Part shown: positions 26,907-38,750 of the stretch, piece by piece | How positions within the stretch are numbered: position 1 is the first letter of the stretch | Layout: each line of letters opens with the position of its first letter | DNA from: Saposhnikovia divaricata | Taxonomy: Eukaryota > Streptophyta > Magnoliopsida > Apiales > Apiaceae | Length of the DNA: 64,000 nt | Direction of reading: 5' to 3' | Assembly (NCBI GenBank): GCA_036435485.1 | Contig: CM071599.1 | Location: forward strand, 4,986,803 to 5,050,802 | Notes under the pieces: model-generated | Seen by the model: only the letters and a program-made list of their open reading frames with translations | What the model was told of the DNA's origin: nothing | The model's database searches: none | Program-made: the position numbers and the translations under genes

Positions 26907-29445
26907 TTGTTAAAAATCGAGTCGGACCATTTTCTGGATATTTTTACATATTTTGTTCCTATGGGTTATTGGAATTCAACGAAATTTTATTTGACGCAGT
27001 TCGGACCGGAAGCGGAGCTGATACTATCGAAACTCGGTTTTCGGAAAATTCTCAAGGGGGTTAGTACACGGGATATTGTTAAAAATCAAGTCGGACCATT
27101 TTTGTGGATATTTTTATATATTTTGTTCCTATGGGTTATTGGAATTCAACGAAATTTTATTTGACGCAATTCAGACCTGAATCGGAGCTGATATAATCGA
27201 AACTTGATTTTTGGATAATCCTCAAAGGGGTTAGTACACGGGATATTGTTAAAAATCGAGTCGGACCATTTTCTGGATATTTTTACATATTTTGTTCTTA
27301 TGGGTTATTGGAATGCAATGAAATTTTATTTGGTGTCGTTCGGACTTGAATCGAAGCCGATATGATCGAAACTCGGTTTTCGGATAATCCTCAAAGGGGT
27401 TAGTACACGGGATATTGTTAAAAATCGAGTCGGACCATTTTCTGGATATTTTTACATATTTTGTTCCTATGGGTTATTGGAATTCAACAAAATTTTATTT
27501 GACGCAGTTCGGACCGGAATCGGAGCTGATATGATCGAAACTCGGTTTTCGGAAAATTCTCAAAGGGGTTAGTACACGGGATATTGTTGAAAATCAAGTC
27601 GGACCATTTTTGTGGATATTTTTATATATTTTGTTCCTATGGGTTATTGGAATTCAATGAAATTTTATTTGGTGTCGTTCGGACTTGAATCGAAGCCGAT
27701 ATGATCGAAACTCGGTTTTCGGATAATCCTCAAAGGGGTTAGTACACGGGATATTGTTAAAAATCGAGTCGGACCATTTTCTGGATATTTTTACATATTT
27801 TGTTCCTATGGGTTATTGGAATTCAACAAAATTTTATTTGACGCAGTTCGGACCGGAATCGGAGCTGATATGATCGAAACTCGGTTTTCGGAAAATTCTC
27901 AAAGGGGTTAGTACACGGGATATTGTTGAAAATCAAGTCGGACCATTTTTGTGGATATTTTTATATATTTTGTTCCTATGGGTTATTGGAATTCAACGAA
28001 ATTTTATTTGACGCAATTCAGACCTGAATCGGAGCTGATATAATCGAAACTTGATTTTTGGATAATCCTCAAAGGGGTTAGTACACGGGATATTGTTAAA
28101 AATCGAGTCGGACCATTTTCTGGATATTTTTACATATTTTGTTCCTATGGGTTATTGGAATTCAACCAAATTTTATTTGACGCAGTTCGGATCGGAATCG
28201 GAGCTGATATGATCGAAACTCGGTTTTCGGAAAATTCTCAAAGGGGTTAGTACACGGGATATTGTTAAAAATCAAGTCGGACCATTTTCTGGATATTTTT
28301 ACATATTTTGTTCCTATGGGTTATTGGAATTCAACAAAATTTTATTTGACGCAGTTCGGACCGGAATCAGAGCTGATATGATCGAAACTCGGTTTTCGGA
28401 AAATTCTCAAGGGGGTTAGTACACGGGATATTGTTAAAAATCAAGTCGGACCATTTTGTGGATATTTTTACATATTTTGTTCCTATGGGTTATTGGAATT
28501 CAACGAAATTTTATTTGACGCAGTTCGGACCGGAAGCGGAGCTGATATTATCGAAACTCGGTTTTCGGAAAATTCTCATGGGGGTTAGTACACGGGATAT
28601 TGTTAAAAATCAAGTCGGACCATTTTGTGGATATTTTTACATATTTTTTCCTATGGGTTATTGGAATTCAACGAAATTTTATTTCACGCAATTCAGACCT
28701 GAATCGGAGCTGATATAATCGAAACTCGATTTTTGGATAATCCTCAAATGGGTTAGTACACGGGATATTGTTAAAAATCGAGTCGGACCATTTTCTGGAT
28801 ATTTTTACATATTTTGTTCTTATGGGTTATTGGAATGCAATGAAATTTTATTTGGTGCAGTTCGGACTTGAATCGGTGCTGAAATGATCGAAACTCGGTT
28901 TTCGGATAATCCTCAAAGGGGTTAGTACACGAGATATTGTTAAAAATTGAGTCGGACCATTTTCTGGATATTTTTACATATTTTGTTCCTATGGGTTATT
29001 GGAATTCAACAAAATTTTATTTGACGGAGTTCGGATCGGAATCGGAGCTGATATGATCGAAACTCGGTTTTCGGAAAATTCTCAAAGGGGTTAGTACACG
29101 GGATATTGTTAAAAATCAAGTCGGACCATTTTTGTGGATATTTTTATATATTTTGTTCATATGGGTTATTGGAATTCAATGAAATTTTATTTGGTGTCGT
29201 TCGGACTTGAATCGAAGCCGATATGATCGAAACTCGGTTTTCGGATAATCCTCAAAGGGGTTAGTACACGGGATATTGTTAAAAATCGAGTCGGACCATT
29301 TTCTGGATATTTTTACATATTTTGTTCCTATGGGTTATTGGAATTCAACAAAATTTTATTTGACGCAGTTCGGACCGGAATCGGAGCTGATATGATCGAA
29401 ACTCGGTTTTCGGAAAATTCTCAAAGGGGTTAGTACACGGGATAT
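26907..29445 (+). repeat. 15-monomer segment T, copy 1 (paired with 32827-35365)
   Basis: Order E D' (G/B hybrid) C B C D' H I E' F' G' A B C. It matches 32827-35365 at offset 5920, including the TTGTTGAAAATC starts, the F' variant lacking bases before CCTATGG, the G' variant GCAGTTCGGACTTGAATCGG with GAAATGATCG, and B with TTGTTCATATGG. The pair diverges in the next monomer, which ends F-like here (TTCACGCAATTC) and D'-like there (TTGACGCAATTC). Confidence 0.87.
27246..27414 (+). repeat. Hybrid monomer G-head/B-tail
   Basis: The first part has TCGAG, CTGG, GTTCTTATGGG and GGAATGCAATG (type G). From GGTGTCG onward it has CTTGAATCGAAGCCG and GATATGATCG (type B). The same hybrid appears near 33166, 47720, 49075 and 56182, each after a D' monomer, so it was made once and then spread with segment T. 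Confidence 0.85.
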
Positions 29446-29783
29446 TGTTAAAAATCAAGTCGGACCATTTTTGTGGATATTTTTATATATTTTTTTCCTA
29501 TGGGTTATTGGAATTCAACGAAATTTTATTTCACGCAATTCAGACCTGAATCGGAGCTGATATAATCGAAACTCGATTTTTGGATAATCCTCAAATGGGT
29601 TAGTACACGGGATATTGTTAAAAATCGAGTCGGACCATTTTCTGGATATTTTTACATATTTTGTTCTTATGGGTTATTGGAATGCAATGAAATTTTATTT
29701 GGTGCAGTTTGGACCTGAATCGGTGCTGAAATGACCGAAACTCGGTTTTCGGATAATCCTCAAAGGGGTTAGTACACGAGATA

Positions 29784-30966
29784 TTGTTAAAAATTGAGTC
29801 GGACCATTTTCTGGATATTTTTACATATTTTGTTCCTATGGGTTATTGGAATTCAACAAAATTTTATTTGACGCAGTTCGGACCGGAATCAGAGCTGATA
29901 TGATCGAAACTCGGTTTTCGGAAAATTCTCACGGGGGTTAGTACACGGGATATTGTTAAAAATCAAGTCGGACCATTTTGTGGATATTTTTACATATTTT
30001 GTTCCTATGGGTTATTGGAATTCAACGAAATTTTATTTGACGCAATTCAGACCTGAATCGGAGCTGATATAATCGAAACTCGATTTTTGGATAATCCTCA
30101 AATGGGTTAGTACACGGGATATTGTTAAAAATCGAGTCGGACCATTTTCTGGATATTTTTACATATTTTGTTCTTATGGGTTATTGGAATGCAATGAAAT
30201 TTTATTTGGTGCAGTTTGGACTTGAATCGGTGCTGAAATGACCGAAACTCGGTTTTCGGATAATCCTCGAAGGGGTTAGTACACGAGATATTGTTAAAAA
30301 TTGAGTCCGACCATTTTCTTGATATTTTTACATATTTTGTTCCTATGGGTTATTGGAATTCAACAAAATTTTATTTGACGCAGTTCGGACCGGAATCAGA
30401 GCTGATATGATCGAAACTCGGTTTTCGGAAAATTCTCAAGGGGGTTAGTACACGGGATATTGTTAAAAATCAAGTCGGACCATTTTGTGGATATTTTTAC
30501 ATATTTTGTTCTTATGGGTTATTGGAATTCAACGAAATTTTATTTGACGCAGTTCGGACCAGAAGCGGAGCTGATATTATCGAAACTCGGTTTTCGGAAA
30601 ATTCTCATGGGGGTTAGTACACGGGATATTGTTAAAAATCAAGTCGGACCATTTTGTGGACATTTTTACATATTTTTTTCTTATGGGTTATTGGAATTCA
30701 ACGAAATTTTATTTGACAGAATTCAGACCTGAATCGGAGCTGATATATTCGAAACTCGATTTTTGGATAATCCTCAAATGGGTTAGTACACGGGATATTG
30801 TTAAAAATCGAGTCGGACCATTTTCTGGATATTTTTACATATTTTGTTCTTATGGGTTATTGGAATGCAATGAAATTTTATTTGGTGCAGTTTGGACCTG
30901 AATCGGTGCTGAAATGACCGAAACTCGGTTTTCGGATAATCCTCAAAGGGGTTAGTACACGAGATA
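29784..30966 (+). repeat. Seven-monomer unit S, first of a fresh tandem pair (1183 bp)
   Basis: Starts A/I hybrid with CTCACGGGGG, then D/F hybrid, G with CTCGAAGGGG, a monomer with GAGTCCGACC and TTTTCTTGAT, E (GGACCAGAAGCGG), F (GTGGACATTT) and G. The next 1183 bases repeat all of these rare variants. Differences seen between copies are GACAGAATTC here versus GACGGAATTC, and GAGCTGATATG versus GAGCTTATATG. Confidence 0.93.
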
Positions 30967-32149
30967 TTGTTAAAAATTGAGTCGGACCATTTTCTGGATA
31001 TTTTTACATATTTTGTTCCTATGGGTTATTGGAATTCAACAAAATTTTATTTGACGCAGTTCGGACCGGAATCAGAGCTTATATGATCGAAACTCGGTTT
31101 TCGGAAAATTCTCACGGGGGTTAGTACACGGGATATTGTTAAAAATCAAGTCGGACCATTTTGTGGATATTTTTACATATTTTGTTCCTATGGGTTATTG
31201 GAATTCAACGAAATTTTATTTGACGCAATTCAGACCTGAATCGGAGCTGATATAATCGAAACTCGATTTTTGGATAATCCTCAAATGGGTTAGTACACGG
31301 GATATTGTTAAAAATCGAGTCGGACCATTTTCTGGATATTTTTACATATTTTGTTCTTATGGGTTATTGGAATGCAATGAAATTTTATTTGGTGCAGTTT
31401 GGACTTGAATCGGTGCTGAAATGACCGAAACTCGGTTTTCGGATAATCCTCGAAGGGGTTAGTACACGAGATATTGTTAAAAATTGAGTCCGACCATTTT
31501 CTTGATATTTTTACATATTTTGTTCCTATGGGTTATTGGAATTCAACAAAATTTTATTTGACGCAGTTCGGACCGGAATCAGAGCTGATATGATCGAAAC
31601 TCGGTTTTCGGAAAATTCTCAAGGGGGTTAGTACACGGGATATTGTTAAAAATCAAGTCGGACCATTTTGTGGATATTTTTACATATTTTGTTCTTATGG
31701 GTTATTGGAATTCAACGAAATTTTATTTGACGCAGTTCGGACCAGAAGCGGAGCTGATATTATCGAAACTCGGTTTTCGGAAAATTCTCATGGGGGTTAG
31801 TACACGGGATATTGTTAAAAATCAAGTCGGACCATTTTGTGGACATTTTTACATATTTTTTTCTTATGGGTTATTGGAATTCAACGAAATTTTATTTGAC
31901 GGAATTCAGACCTGAATCGGAGCTGATATATTCGAAACTCGATTTTTGGATAATCCTCAAATGGGTTAGTACACGGGATATTGTTAAAAATCGAGTCGGA
32001 CCATTTTCTGGATATTTTTACATATTTTGTTCTTATGGGTTATTGGAATGCAATGAAATTTTATTTGGTGCAGTTTGGACCTGAATCGGTGCTGAAATGA
32101 CCGAAACTCGGTTTTCGGATAATCCTCAAAGGGGTTAGTACACGAGATA
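30967..32149 (+). repeat. Seven-monomer unit S, second of the tandem pair (1183 bp)
   Basis: Same order and same rare variants as the preceding unit (CTCACGGGGG, CTCGAAGG, GAGTCCGACC, TTTTCTTGAT), offset 1183. It is followed at 32150 by an ordinary A B C D run. The 19801 relative lacks TTTTCTTGAT and CTCGAAGG, so those changes arose before this doubling but after the split from the 19801 lineage. Confidence 0.93.
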
Positions 32150-32826
32150 TTGTTAAAAATTGAGTCGGACCATTTTCTGGATATTTTTACATATTTTGTT
32201 CCTATGGGTTATTGGAATTCAACAAAATTTTATTTGACGGAGTTCGGATCGGAATCGGAGCTGATATGATCGAAACTCGGTTTTCGGAAAATTCTCAAAG
32301 GGGTTAGTACACGGGATATTGTTAAAAATCAAGTCGGACCATTTTTGTGGATATTTTTATATATTTTGTTCCTATGGGTTATTGGAATTCAATGAAATTT
32401 TATTTGGTGTCGTTCGGACTTGAATCGAAGCCGATATGATCGAAACTCGGTTTTCGGATAATCCTCAAAGGGGTTAGTACACGGGATATTGTTAAAAATC
32501 GAGTCGGACCATTTTCTGGATATTTTTACATATTATGTTCCTATGGGTTATTGGAATTCAACAAAATTTTATTTGACGCAGTTCGGACCGGAATCGGAGC
32601 TGATATGATCGAAACTCGGTTTTCGGAAAATTCTCAAAGGGGTTAGTACACGGGATATTGTTAAAAATCAAGTCGGACCATTTTGTGGATATTTTTATAT
32701 ATTTTGTTCCTATGGGTTATTGGAATTCAACGGAATTTTATTTGACGCAATTCAGACCTGAATCGGAGCTGATATAATCGAAACTTGATTTTTGGATAAT
32801 CCTCAAAGGGGTTAGTACACGGGATA

Positions 32827-35365
32827 TTGTTAAAAATCGAGTCGGACCATTTTCTGGATATTTTTACATATTTTGTTCCTATGGGTTATTGGAATTCAAC
32901 GAAATTTTATTTGACGCAGTTCGGACCGGAAGCGGAGCTGATATTATCGAAACTCGGTTTTCGGAAAATTCTCAAGGGGGTTAGTACACGGGATATTGTT
33001 AAAAATCAAGTCGGACCATTTTTGTGGATATTTTTATATATTTTGTTCCTATGGGTTATTGGAATTCAACGAAATTTTATTTGACGCAATTCAGACCTGA
33101 ATCGGAGCTGATATAATCGAAACTTGATTTTTGGATAATCCTCAAAGGGGTTAGTACACGGGATATTGTTAAAAATCGAGTCGGACCATTTTCTGGATAT
33201 TTTTACATATTTTGTTCTTATGGGTTATTGGAATGCAATGAAATTTTATTTGGTGTCGTTCGGACTTGAATCGAAGCCGATATGATCGAAACTCGGTTTT
33301 CGGATAATCCTCAAAGGGGTTAGTACACGGGATATTGTTAAAAATCGAGTCGGACCATTTTCTGGATATTTTTACATATTTTGTTCCTATGGGTTATTGG
33401 AATTCAACAAAATTTTATTTGACGCAGTTCGGACAGGAATCGGAGCTGATATGATCGAAACTCGGTTTTCGGAAAATTCTCAAAGGGGTTAGTACACGGG
33501 ATATTGTTGAAAATCAAGTCGGACCATTTTTGTGGATATTTTTATATATTTTGTTCCTATGGGTTATTGGAATTCAATGAAATTTTATTTGGTGTCGTTC
33601 GGACTTGAATCGAAGCCGATATGATCGAAACTCGGTTTTCGGATAATCCTCAAAGGGGTTAGTACACGGGATATTGTTAAAAATCGAGTCGGACCATTTT
33701 CTGGATATTTTTACATATTTTGTTCCTATGGGTTATTGGAATTTAACAAAATTTTATTTGACGCAGTTCGGACCGGAATCGGAGCTGATATGATCGAAAC
33801 TCGGTTTTCGGAAAATTCTCAAAGGGGTTAGTACACGGGATATTGTTGAAAATCAAGTCGGACCATTTTTGTGGATATTTTTATATATTTTGTTCCTATG
33901 GGTTATTGGAATTCAACGAAATTTTATTTGACGCAATTCAGACCTGAATCGGAGCTGATATAATCGAAACTTGATTTTTGGATAATCCTCAAAGGGGTTA
34001 GTACACGGGATATTGTTAAAAATCGAGTCGGACCATTTTCTGGATATTTTTACATATTTTGTTCCTATGGGTTATTGGAATTCAACCAAATTTTATTTGA
34101 CGCAGTTCGGATCGGAATCGGAGCTGATATGATCGAAACTCGGTTTTCGGAAAATTCTCAAAGGGGTTAGTACACGGGATATTGTTAAAAATCAAGTCGG
34201 ACCATTTTCTGGATATTTTTACATATTTTGTTCCTATGGGTTATTGGAATTCAACAAAATTTTATTTGACACAGTTCGGACCGGAATCAGAGCTGATATG
34301 ATCGAAACTCGGTTTTCGGAAAATTCTCAAGGGGGTTAGTACACGGGATATTGTTAAAAATCAAGTCGGACCATTTTGTGGATATTTTTACATATTTTGT
34401 TCCTATGGGTTATTGGAATTCAACGAAATTTTATTTGACGCAGTTCGGACCGGAAGCGGAGCTGATATTATCGAAACTCGGTTTTCGAAAAATTCTCATG
34501 GGGGTTAGTACACGGGATATTGTTAAAAATCAAGTCGGACCATTTTGTGGATATTTTTACATATTTATTCCTATGGGTTATTGGAATTCAACGAAATTTT
34601 ATTTCACGCAATTCAGACCTGAATCGGAGCTGATATAATCGAAACTCGATTTTTGGATAATCCTCAAATGGGTTAGTACACGGGATATTGTTAAAAATCG
34701 AGTCGGACCATTTTCTGGATATTTTTACATATTTTGTTCTTATGGGTTATTGGAATGCAATGAAATTTTATTTGGTGCAGTTCGGACTTGAATCGGTGCT
34801 GAAATGATCGAAACTCGGTTTTCGGATAATCCTCAAAGGGGTTAGTACACGAGATATTGTTAAAAATTGAGTCGGACCATTTTCTGGATATTTTTACATA
34901 TTTTGTTCCTATGGATTATTGGAATTCAACAAAATTTTAGTTGACGGAGTTCGGATCGGAATCGGAGCTGATATGATCGAAACTCGGTTTTCGGAAAATT
35001 CTCAAAGGGGTTAGTACACGGGATATTGTTAAAAATCAAGTCGGACCATTTTTGTGGATATTTTTATATATTTTGTTCATATGGGTTATTGGAATTCAAT
35101 GAAATTTTATTTGGTGTCGTTCGGACTTGAATCGAAGCCGATATGATCGAAACTCGGTTTTCGGATAATCCTCAAAGGGGTTAGTACACGGGATATTGTT
35201 AAAAATCGAGTCGGACCATTTTCTGGATATTTTTACATATTTTGTTCCTATGGGTTATTGGAATTCAACAAAATTTTATTTGACGCAGTTCGGACCGGAA
35301 TCGGAGCTGATATGATCGAAACTCGGTTTTCGGAAAATTCTCAAAGGGGTTAGTACACGGGATAT
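32827..35365 (+). repeat. 15-monomer segment T, copy 2 (offset 5920)
   Basis: Copy of 26907-29445. It adds private changes GGACAGGAATC near 33434, GACACAGTTC near 34269, TTTTCGAAAAATTC near 34483, ATATTTATTCC near 34563, CTATGGATTATTGG near 34911 and AATTTTAGTTGACGG. Several of these (GACACAG, TTCGAAAAATTC, ATGGATTATT) recur at 48.8-52.1 kb. The region near 50-52 kb thus descends from this copy rather than from copy 1. Confidence 0.87.
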
Positions 35366-35534
35366 TGTTAAAAATCAAGTCGGACCATTTTTGTGGATAT
35401 TTTTATATATTTTTTTCCTATGGGTTATTGGAATTCAACGAAATTTTATTTGACGCAATTCAGACCTGAATCGGAGCTGATATAATCGAAACTTGATTTT
35501 TGGATAATCCTCAAAGGGGTTAGTACACGGGATA

Positions 35535-38500
35535 TTGTTAAAAATTGAGTCGGACCATTTTCTGGATATTTTTACATATTTTGTTCCTATGGGTTATTGG
35601 AATTCAACGAAATTTTATTTGACGCAGTTCGGACCGGAAGCGGAGCTGATATTATCGAAACTCGGTTTTCGGAAAATTCTCATGGGGGTTAGTACACGGG
35701 ATATTGTTAAAAATCAAGTCGGACCATTTTGTGGATATTTTTACATATTTTTTTCCTATGGGTTATTGGAATTCAACGAAATTTTATTTCACGCAATTCA
35801 GACCTGAATCGGAGCTGATATAATCGAAACTCGATTTTTGGATAATCCTCAAATGGGTTAGTACACGGGATATTGTTAAAAATCGAGTCGGACCATTTTC
35901 TGGATATTTTTACATATTTTGTTCTTATGGGTTATTGGAATGCAATGAAATTTTATTTGGTGCAGTTTGGACCTGAATCGGTGCTGAAATGACCGAAACT
36001 CGGTTTTCGGATAATCCTCAAAGGGGTTAGTACACGAGATATTGTTAAAAATTGAGTCGGACCATTTTTTGGATATTTTTACATATTTTGTTCCTATGGG
36101 TTATTGGAATTCAACAAAATTTTATTTGACGGAGTTCGGATCGGAATCGGAGCTGATATGATCGAAACTCGGTTTTCGGAAAATTCTCAAAGGGGTTAGT
36201 ACACGGGATATTGTTAAAAATCAAGTCGGACCATTTTTGTGGATATTTTTATATATTTTGTTCCTATGGGTTATTGGAATTCAATGAAATTTTATTTGGT
36301 GTCGTTCGGACTTGAATCGAAGCCGATATAATCGAAACTCGGTTTTCGGATAATCCTCAAAGGGGTTAGTACACAGGATATTGTTAAAAATCGAGTCGGA
36401 CCATTTTCTGGATATTTTTACATATTTTGTTCCTATGGGTTATTGGAATTCAACAAAATTTTATTTGACGCAGTTCGGACCGGAATCGGAGCTGATATGA
36501 TCGAAACTCGGTTTTCGGAAAATTCTCAAAGGGGTTAGTACACGGGATATTGTTAAAAATCAAGTCGGACCATTTTTGTGGATATTTTTATATATTTTTT
36601 TCCTATGGGTTATTGGAATTCAACGAAATTTTATTTGACGCAATTCAGACCTGAATCGGAGCTGATATAATCGAAACTTGATTTTTGGATAATCCTCAAA
36701 GGGGTTAGTACACGGGATATTGTTAAAAATTGAGTCGGACCATTTTCTGGATATTTTTACATATTTTGTTCCTATGGGTTATTGGAATTCAACGAAATTT
36801 TATTTGACGCAGTTCGGACCGGAAGCGGAGCTGATATTATCGAAACTCGGTTTTCGGAAAATTCTCATGGGGGTTAGTACACGGGATATTGTTAAAAATC
36901 AAGTCGGACCATTTTGTGGATATTTTTACATATTTTTTTCCTATGGGTTATTGGAATTCAACGAAATTTTATTTCACGCAATTCAGACCTGAATCGGAGC
37001 TGATATAATCGAAACTCGATTTTTGGATAATCCTCAAATGGGTTAGTACACGGGATATTGTTAAAAATCGAGTCGGACCATTTTCTGGATATTTTTACAT
37101 ATTTTGTTCTTATGGGTTATTGGAATGCAATGAAATTTTATTTGGTGCAGTTTGGACCTGAATCGGTGCTGAAATGACCGAAACTCGGTTTTCGGATAAT
37201 CCTCAAAGGGGTTAGTACACGAGATATTGTTAAAAATTGAGTCGGACCATTTTTTGGATATTTTTACATATTTTGTTCCTATGGGTTATTGGAATTCAAC
37301 AAAATTTTATTTGACGGAGTTCGGATCGGAATCGGAGCTGATATGATCGAAACTCGGTTTTCGGAAAATTCTCAAAGGGGTTAGTACACGGGATATTGTT
37401 AAAAATCAAGTCGGACCATTTTTGTGGATATTTTTATATATTTTGTTCCTATGGGTTATTGGAATTCAATGAAATTTTATTTGGTGTCGTTCGGACTTGA
37501 ATCGAAGCCGATATAATCGAAACTCGGTTTTCGGATAATCCTCAAAGGGGTTAGTACACGGGATATTGTTAAAAATCGAGTCGGACCATTTTCTGGATAT
37601 TTTTACATATTTTGTTCCTATGGGTTATTGGAATTCAACAAAATTTTATTTGACGCAGTTCGGACCGGAATCGGAGCTGATATGATCGAAACTCGGTTTT
37701 CGGAAAATTCTCAAAGGGGTTAGTACACAGGATATTGTTAAAAATCAAGTCGGACCATTTTTGTGGATATTTTTATATATTTTGTTCCTATGGGTTATTG
37801 GAATTCAACGAAATTTTATTTGACGCAATTCAGACCTGAATCGGAGCTGATATAATCGAAACTTGATTTTTGGATAATCCTCAAAGGGGTTAGTACACGG
37901 GATATTGTTAAAAATCGAGTCGGACCATTTTCTGGATATTTTTACATATTTTGTTCCTATGGGTTATTGGAATTCAACCAAATTTTATTTGACGCAGTTC
38001 GGATCGGAATCGGAGCTGATATGATCGAAACTCGGTTTTCGGAAAATTCTCAAAGGGGTTAGTACACGGGATATTGTTAAAAATCAAGTCGGACCATTTT
38101 CTGGATATTTTTACATATTTTGTTCCTATGGGTTATTGGAATTCAACAAAATTTTATTTGACGCAGTTCAGACCGGAATCAGAGCTGATATGATCGAAAC
38201 TCGGTTTTCGGAAAATTCTCAAGGAGGTTAGTACACGGGATATTGTTAAAAATCAAGTCGGACCATTTTTGTGGATATTTTTATATATTTTGTTCCTATG
38301 GGTTATTGGAATTCAATGAAATTTTATTTGGTGTCGTTCGGACTTGAATCGAAGCCGATATGATCGAAACTCGGTTTTTGGATAATCCTCAAAGGGGTTA
38401 GTACACGGGATATTGTTAAAAATCGAGTCGGACCATTTTCTGGATATTTTTACATATTATGTTCCTATGGGTTATTGGAATTCAACAAAATTTTATTTGA

Positions 38501-38750
38501 CGCAGTTCGGACCGGAATCGGAGCTGATATGATCGAAACTCGGTTTTCGGAAAATTCTCAAAGGGGTTAGTACACGGGATATTGTTAAAAATCAAGTCGG
38601 ACCATTTTGTGGATATTTTTATATATTTTGTTCCTATGGGTTATTGGAATTCAACGGAATTTTATTTGACGCAATTCAGACCTGAATCGGAGCTGATATA
38701 ATCGAAACTTGATTTTTGGATAATCCTCAAAGGGGTTAGTACACGGGATA
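35535..38750 (+). repeat. Seven-mer followed by 12-mer unit
   Basis: 35535-36719 is E F G A B C D' and 36720-38750 is E F G A B C D' H I B C D (2031 bp). Both E copies have TTGAG heads, both A copies have CCATTTTTTGG, and both B copies have GATATAATCG. The 12-mer is copied at 52628-54658 (offset 15908), while the seven-mer has no counterpart there. This explains the change of offset from 17093 to 15908. Confidence 0.85.
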
